Below are positions 16,070 to 20,132 of a stretch of 20,132 nucleotides of DNA, piece by piece (position 1 is the first letter of the stretch; each line of letters opens with the position of its first letter). The translations under genes and the position numbers were made by a program. The stretch is taken from the NCBI GenBank assembly GCA_011375245.1, contig DRMA01000076.1, forward strand, positions 1-20,132, written 5' to 3'. The DNA is from Thiothrix sp. (GTDB taxonomy: Bacteria; Pseudomonadota; Gammaproteobacteria; Thiotrichales; Thiotrichaceae). Below the pieces are notes generated by a model. The model had not been told where the DNA came from and ran no database searches. It was given only the letters and a program-made list of their open reading frames with translations.

Positions 16070-16688
16070 AAGCGGCTTTCGCTACCGCTTTTTGAATCAA
16101 CGGCACGAGTTCTTCAGGGAGCTGTATATTCCCCGTCAACGCAAACTCTTGTGCTCGTGGTGACATTTTTTTCCATGTTCTCAAGATAATATCAATCCAT
16201 TTATCTTCATCATATTGTGTATCAAACTTTTGATAAAACGCCATCATATAGTGTTCGATAAACGTTAATGCCGCAACATCCTCAAGAATTTGGGTATCAG
16301 GATTTGTCTTTAATTTCTTTTTTGCAATCGCTTGTGTGACACGACTAATAAACACCTCATCATACCCCACTTCCTCTAATAACTTACCCGCAGTATCGGC
16401 ATGAAACGTATAAAGCCTAGTACGCCATAAATGATAACCTTTACGGTTCATTGGGTAATCACTACGTGGTGACTTCCAGCGCTGAATATGCTGTGCAGCA
16501 ACTGCCAGTTTTGCCACATCATCCGCATCGGGTAAATAACGCTGAATCATGTCAAGCATTCGGTGGGAATAAAGTAATTCTTTTGGGACTTCATTACCCG
16601 CAGAATCGGTCTCCTTATTTGGATCTTCGCTATTCGCGGCATCTATTAATGCAATCGCTTGATCAAACATTTGTTGGGCATCAGTCAT
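16068..16688 (-). CDS. DUF4202 family protein
   Basis: A 206-aa protein with the features of DUF4202: ELLYSHRML near residues 37-45, AAQHIQRWKSPRSDYP (65-80), and the GYHLWR...FHA stretch (84-97). The conserved His and Arg/Asp residues within helices suggest a metal-dependent HD-like fold, but the biochemical role is unknown; members are annotated in gammaproteobacteria without a defined pathway. No signal peptide is present, so it should be cytoplasmic. A good AAGGAG site lies 9 nt before the ATG. It follows the lipoprotein gene (16809-17582) on the same strand after 120 bp, and its stop overlaps the terminator of the convergent gene. Confidence 0.85.
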   Translation of the reverse strand: MTDAQQMFDQAIALIDAANSEDPNKETDSAGNEVPKELLYSHRMLDMIQRYLPDADDVAKLAVAAQHIQRWKSPRSDYPMNRKGYHLWRTRLYTFHADTAGKLLEEVGYDEVFISRVTQAIAKKKLKTNPDTQILEDVAALTFIEHYMMAFYQKFDTQYDEDKWIDIILRTWKKMSPRAQEFALTGNIQLPEELVPLIQKAVAKAA

Positions 16689-16808
16689 TGCTTCATTCTC
16701 CTTAGTGTCAATGATCTTGAAAAAATGACCACAATAGTACAGTCCAATCTGTTAAGACAACATTTGTATTAGATTTTTGGTGGCTATTTAAACCCTAGCG
16801 TTTTTCTG

Positions 16809-17582
16809 TCAGTCCACTGGGCACTCAAAATCGTCATTTACCTGCACCCAAGCGTCCTCACCCTTAACAGGCATCCATTGCTTATGTGATATCATCGGGT
16901 CATCACGATAGACCTCAACAAAACCCTTTTCATAAACATACACACCATCATTCCCTTCCCTCCAAAAAGCATGACACATAACAGGTATGGGTTTTCCCGT
17001 AAAACGACTTGGTTTTGTCACCTCGATACGCATGCTAATCATTCTTGATCTCGCTTTATTTTTACTTTTTTTCCAAATAGATACCATCTGCGTACGACCT
17101 GCAACCCGTACTTCACGTTTTCCCATTGCATTTTGTTGCACAATCCAAAAGGGCTTAACCTTATTCGGCGAGTGACTTGGGCAATGATTATCAGGCGTTA
17201 TCAGCCATTCTGCGGTCTGTTGTTTATTATCAAGCTCTATACGCAACCCAATAAAATGGCATTGAGCTAATACATTAAATTTCTGCGTATAACGTGTTGG
17301 CTTCACCTTTTCATGCGTAACAATCAGTGATTGCATCGCAGGCGGTATATGGATAACAGGAAGACCCAAGGTCTTATAACGTGGTGACTCTAATTCTGGG
17401 TGATTCAAATCAATCTTAATTTCATGCTGCTGCAATGTATTTAATAAATGCAAATCAATATTACTTGAAAGCGTCTTACTTGAAAAAAGAGTGCTACAAC
17501 TACTCATAAAAATAAAGACAATACAACTTAACAATAAAAAAACATTACTTTTTTTTGAATTAATTTTAATCACAATAAACAC
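16809..17582 (-). CDS. putative lipoprotein with internal duplication, unknown function
   Basis: A 257-aa protein that I do not recognise. A basic N-terminus and hydrophobic segment (13-28) end in MSSC, so Cys29 may be lipidated; Met at -3 makes this lipobox weak, and an alternative cleavage near Cys20 is possible. The mature part shows two related units. Residues 94-109 (KPTRYT...CH) resemble residues 190-204 (KPSRFT...CH). Each is followed by another cysteine in a DNHCP or DFECP context (Cys134, Cys254), which suggests two disulfides, C108-C134 and C203-C254. Both units appear beta-rich. It is divergent from the large gene at 17838 across 255 bp. Confidence 0.7.
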   Translation of the reverse strand: MFIVIKINSKKSNVFLLLSCIVFIFMSSCSTLFSSKTLSSNIDLHLLNTLQQHEIKIDLNHPELESPRYKTLGLPVIHIPPAMQSLIVTHEKVKPTRYTQKFNVLAQCHFIGLRIELDNKQQTAEWLITPDNHCPSHSPNKVKPFWIVQQNAMGKREVRVAGRTQMVSIWKKSKNKARSRMISMRIEVTKPSRFTGKPIPVMCHAFWREGNDGVYVYEKGFVEVYRDDPMISHKQWMPVKGEDAWVQVNDDFECPVD

Positions 17583-17718
17583 TCTTTTTTTTAAAATTAT
17601 TAATCATTATTTGTAGGTTGTTTATCCAATCTATAGAAAAAAAATGGTTAATCATCCAAACTACTGATAAAAATAACATAAAAACCCCAACACTTTTTAA
17701 AGAATAGAATAAAACCTT

Positions 17719-17748
17719 ATTGATTAAGTCATATCAATAGTATATAAG
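17719..17748 (+). promoter_or_regulatory. candidate sigma70 promoter with overlapping dyad
   Basis: TTGATT (17720-17725) and TATAAG (17743-17748) are 17 bp apart, matching -35 and -10 consensus at 4/6 and 5/6. Transcription would begin near 17755, about 83 nt before the large gene. A dyad, ATTGAT (17719-17724) and ATCAAT (17733-17738) with an 8-bp centre, overlaps the -35 and could be an operator. The spacing rules out a standard FNR site, which needs 4 bp. Confidence 0.45.
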
Positions 17749-17837
17749 TTTAAATAATGATTGCATTTCATACAAATTAAGCGGGTGAGTAAGATAAACA
17801 TCTAATCCCCATTATTTTTCAATAGGAGTATTGCGCA

Positions 17838-20132
17838 ATGATTAAACCAGAAAAGATTAATACACATACGTTATATTCCCGCTATGCACGTCTACAAAAA
17901 CTAGCCGAAGAAACGATTAAACGTTATGGAAAACTCGTTGATCCACAGAAAAATGGCAATCCCAGCACCAATCTACGCGACTATATTGCCAAACTAGACG
18001 CAATGATGGCTGACCCAAGGAATGCAAGCAAGAAAGCCCAGTTACAAGCCAAAAAAAGCAATGCTCAACAACGTCTGGCGAAAGCAGAACCTGAATATCA
18101 AGATGCCCAGCAAAACCTTCCTAACTATATTGCTGAACAAGAAAAACTCAAAACGGCAAATGATGTCTTTTATGCACCACCAAAAAAACGTGATGAATAC
18201 CTTTATGTACTGGATGAAGAAACCTGCAAGCATCTTTGTCATAAAAAAACACCACAAAATAAGACGCAAGACAATACAAACAATACAAACAACACAAACA
18301 ATTGTCGCTGCACCCTATTTGGCCCAAAAGAAATCGAATTAACGGGCAATCAAACCGATGCCTTACGCGTATGGAACAACAATAGCCATATCAAAAACAT
18401 TAGCATCATTGATAATCGCAGCTACAATAAAGCCCATCGTGATGCGATCCAACTGATTCCACCCAAGAAAATAGACCCAACCCGTAAGATAAAAATAGCA
18501 GGTAAACCCAGCCAAGCATGGATGATTTGCGATCAGATGTCGGGCGCTATCCTAGAAAACGTGACCATCGAAGCCTGTCGTGTTCGCTCACCCAAAGGCC
18601 CTTTACAGGGAATATTTAGCTCAGATGGTTTTTTTACCAACTTAAAGGTGCTCAATAACGACATCCAAACGGCTGGCTCACATTCAATTGTCTTTAATGG
18701 CATGTTAAGCGGAGAAATATCAGGCAACACACTGCGTCAAGTTGGCAATAAAGCCCCTGCTATTCATCTCTATCCTGCGCGTTTTGGCGGTAATCAGGCA
18801 GAAGAAGGTATGGCCTATATTCTTGGCTTTGCTAATGAAAGTACCAACTTTCCTGACCAACAAAAATACCCACGTCTCGCCTATGACGCTATTACCGAAC
18901 GTGATAACACGCTTATCGACACCACGGGCACAAAAGCCATCAATATCATTAACCAACGCGACGATATTTCGGAAACCTATCGCTGGATGAGTTTTGGTCT
19001 AGAAGACTTCCAGTATCATGCCTTTCAACAAGAATTCAGCACGCTCACTTTTGGTGACTATAAACGTGATCCTCGCTACCAGCACGAATTTGCTAAACTC
19101 AAAGCATGGCTGCAACAAAAAATAGAAGAATTCACCACAGGAAGACGGGTGGATAACGGCTTACCTGCCCTAAGAGCAGGCGATGAAAAACTGCTGCTGA
19201 TTGGCACTATTTTACAAAAAGCCTTTAACAACGCTATCAATAGCAATAGGCTTGATGCTTATAGTTTATCCAACTTTCCTGAAACCCCCATTCGCACCTT
19301 CACCATGAAGCAAGTCGCCCTTAAATACGGCAAGCTACGTCCACTAGTTGCGTTAAACCACATGGGAAAAAACTCAGGCAAAGAACTGGAAAAGCGTCGT
19401 AAAGCGACACTAAAACACCTGCTAACCAATGCACAGTTAAATAATATTAAACCGAATCCAAAACCTGATACGAATACTGATGCAGCAACAGGCATTAACG
19501 ATACTCCCGATAATATAAATACAACACCAAAGCCAATAGAACAAGCCCCCCAACAAGCAGCAAACGCACTACCTAAAAGTTATGGTGATTTAGCAGGAAA
19601 AATCCTCGTCAGCCCACGGCTTGATCAGGTCGGCAAAGGAGACATATTGCGTTTTAGCATTAACACCAGTGACTATGAATTAGACGATCTCACCTTAACT
19701 TATTTCTGGAGTCTTAATGGAACAACCAGTAATAATGCAACGTTCACGGTCAACACCACAAACATACCTTCTAATAGAGCAGAACATATTGTCAAAGTAA
19801 CCCTCTATGCTAAACAAGGTTGGACAGTAAAAAAATCATGGGCAGGCAGTGCTATCTTTAGTATGAATAAGAACATGGGCAAAAAAACCAATCAAGCAAC
19901 AAAAAAACCACCACAATCATCTCCACAACCAGCACAAGAAAGCCAAAATACGAATAGTGTGGACAATACAACACGCGATAAGCAGCGAGAGTTATTTTTT
20001 AGTTTTATTACTGCAATTAAGCAAGGCTTTAATCAACTGACCGCCAATAACAAATCAAACAAACAACAAAAGCTAACAAACGTATCACGCATTGCTCGTT
20101 TATTGAAAAGCTGGTTTTCGGGTGGAAAATCC
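17838..20132 (+). CDS. large beta-helix and PKD-like domain protein, partial at 3' edge
   Basis: An open frame of 765 codons that runs off the window with no stop; function unknown. The ATG follows a good AGGAG site 9 nt upstream. There is no signal peptide or transmembrane helix. Residues 1-125 are charged and largely helical, probably coiled coil in part. Residues 130, 134, 156 and 158 are cysteines (C-x3-C and C-x-C), separated by an Asn/Thr repeat. Residues about 165-318 have the strand-turn pattern of a right-handed parallel beta-helix, with Asn-rich turns and 'HIKNISIIDN', 'LENVTIEACRV' and 'LSGEISGNTL' rungs. Residues about 345-520 are mixed and mostly helical. A Pro/Asn-rich linker leads to a PKD/Ig-like domain (about 585-677, LTYFWSLNG). 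The tail is Gln/Asn/Lys-rich and basic. Beta-helix and PKD modules occur in surface, phage-tail and carbohydrate-active proteins, but no catalytic residues can be assigned. Confidence 0.85.
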   Translation, partial: MIKPEKINTHTLYSRYARLQKLAEETIKRYGKLVDPQKNGNPSTNLRDYIAKLDAMMADPRNASKKAQLQAKKSNAQQRLAKAEPEYQDAQQNLPNYIAEQEKLKTANDVFYAPPKKRDEYLYVLDEETCKHLCHKKTPQNKTQDNTNNTNNTNNCRCTLFGPKEIELTGNQTDALRVWNNNSHIKNISIIDNRSYNKAHRDAIQLIPPKKIDPTRKIKIAGKPSQAWMICDQMSGAILENVTIEACRVRSPKGPLQGIFSSDGFFTNLKVLNNDIQTAGSHSIVFNGMLSGEISGNTLRQVGNKAPAIHLYPARFGGNQAEEGMAYILGFANESTNFPDQQKYPRLAYDAITERDNTLIDTTGTKAINIINQRDDISETYRWMSFGLEDFQYHAFQQEFSTLTFGDYKRDPRYQHEFAKLKAWLQQKIEEFTTGRRVDNGLPALRAGDEKLLLIGTILQKAFNNAINSNRLDAYSLSNFPETPIRTFTMKQVALKYGKLRPLVALNHMGKNSGKELEKRRKATLKHLLTNAQLNNIKPNPKPDTNTDAATGINDTPDNINTTPKPIEQAPQQAANALPKSYGDLAGKILVSPRLDQVGKGDILRFSINTSDYELDDLTLTYFWSLNGTTSNNATFTVNTTNIPSNRAEHIVKVTLYAKQGWTVKKSWAGSAIFSMNKNMGKKTNQATKKPPQSSPQPAQESQNTNSVDNTTRDKQRELFFSFITAIKQGFNQLTANNKSNKQQKLTNVSRIARLLKSWFSGGKS
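18273..18302 (+). repeat. in-frame 9-bp tandem repeat encoding Asn-Thr-Asn
   Basis: AATACAAAC, AATACAAAC and AACACAAAC run in tandem (18273-18299) and continue into AAT. They encode Asn-Thr-Asn three times in the spacer between the two cysteine pairs of the large protein. The period is three codons, so slippage would change linker length without frameshift. Confidence 0.75.

Noticed and set aside
17720..17737. FNR-type site (TTGAT ... ATCAA)
   Set aside because: The arms match but the centre is 8 bp rather than 4 bp, so it is reported only as a dyad of unknown use.
18022..18342. 106-codon frame inside the large gene
   Set aside because: It is a shifted-frame shadow of the long continuous frame starting at 17838, which has the ribosome site and domain structure.

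Overview
This 20,132-bp window is an AT-rich chromosomal segment that looks gammaproteobacterial. RnfA matches the E. coli RsxA type almost residue for residue. DapD is the long Pseudomonas-type family rather than the short enterobacterial one. UvrA, AsnB and a DUF4202 protein are also present. The sequence does not fix the order or genus; DUF4202 and the AT richness would suit Thiotrichales- or Methylococcales-like bacteria, but that is inference. I see no tRNA, rRNA, CRISPR array, insertion sequence or integrase.

Plus strand, 1-7627. A 376-bp gene-free leader ends in a pyrimidine-rich tract, then rnfA-rnfB-rnfC-rnfD are packed tightly (4-bp gap, 4-bp overlap, 5-bp gap). They encode part of the Rnf/Rsx membrane electron-transfer complex. 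rnfG and rnfE, which normally follow, are absent; a 236-bp non-coding gap precedes an unrelated envelope operon. That operon holds an MscS-family mechanosensitive channel, a membrane-anchored OmpA-type peptidoglycan-binding protein that overlaps it by 26 bp, and a membrane-anchored coiled-coil protein 4 bp further on. Together they suggest a channel-wall-scaffold module.

Minus strand, 15223-7713 (in transcription order). uvrA (excision repair) is followed after 2 bp by a putative lipoprotein with an apolipoprotein-like helical tail. Then come asnB (asparagine synthetase), a SAM-dependent methyltransferase and dapD (lysine/diaminopimelate biosynthesis). dapD converges on the envelope operon across a region rich in inverted repeats.

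Right part, 15379-20132. A small all-helical protein of unknown function is followed by tandem 9-mers and a strong terminator. On the minus strand come a DUF4202 protein and a lipoprotein that appears to carry an internal duplication with paired cysteines. Divergent from that lipoprotein, a large gene starts at 17838 and stays open to the window edge (765 codons). Its product has no signal peptide. It has a helical N-terminus, a four-cysteine segment split by an Asn/Thr repeat, a right-handed beta-helix-like region and a PKD/Ig-like domain. With its promoter-like sequence and dyad, it is the least explained part of the window.
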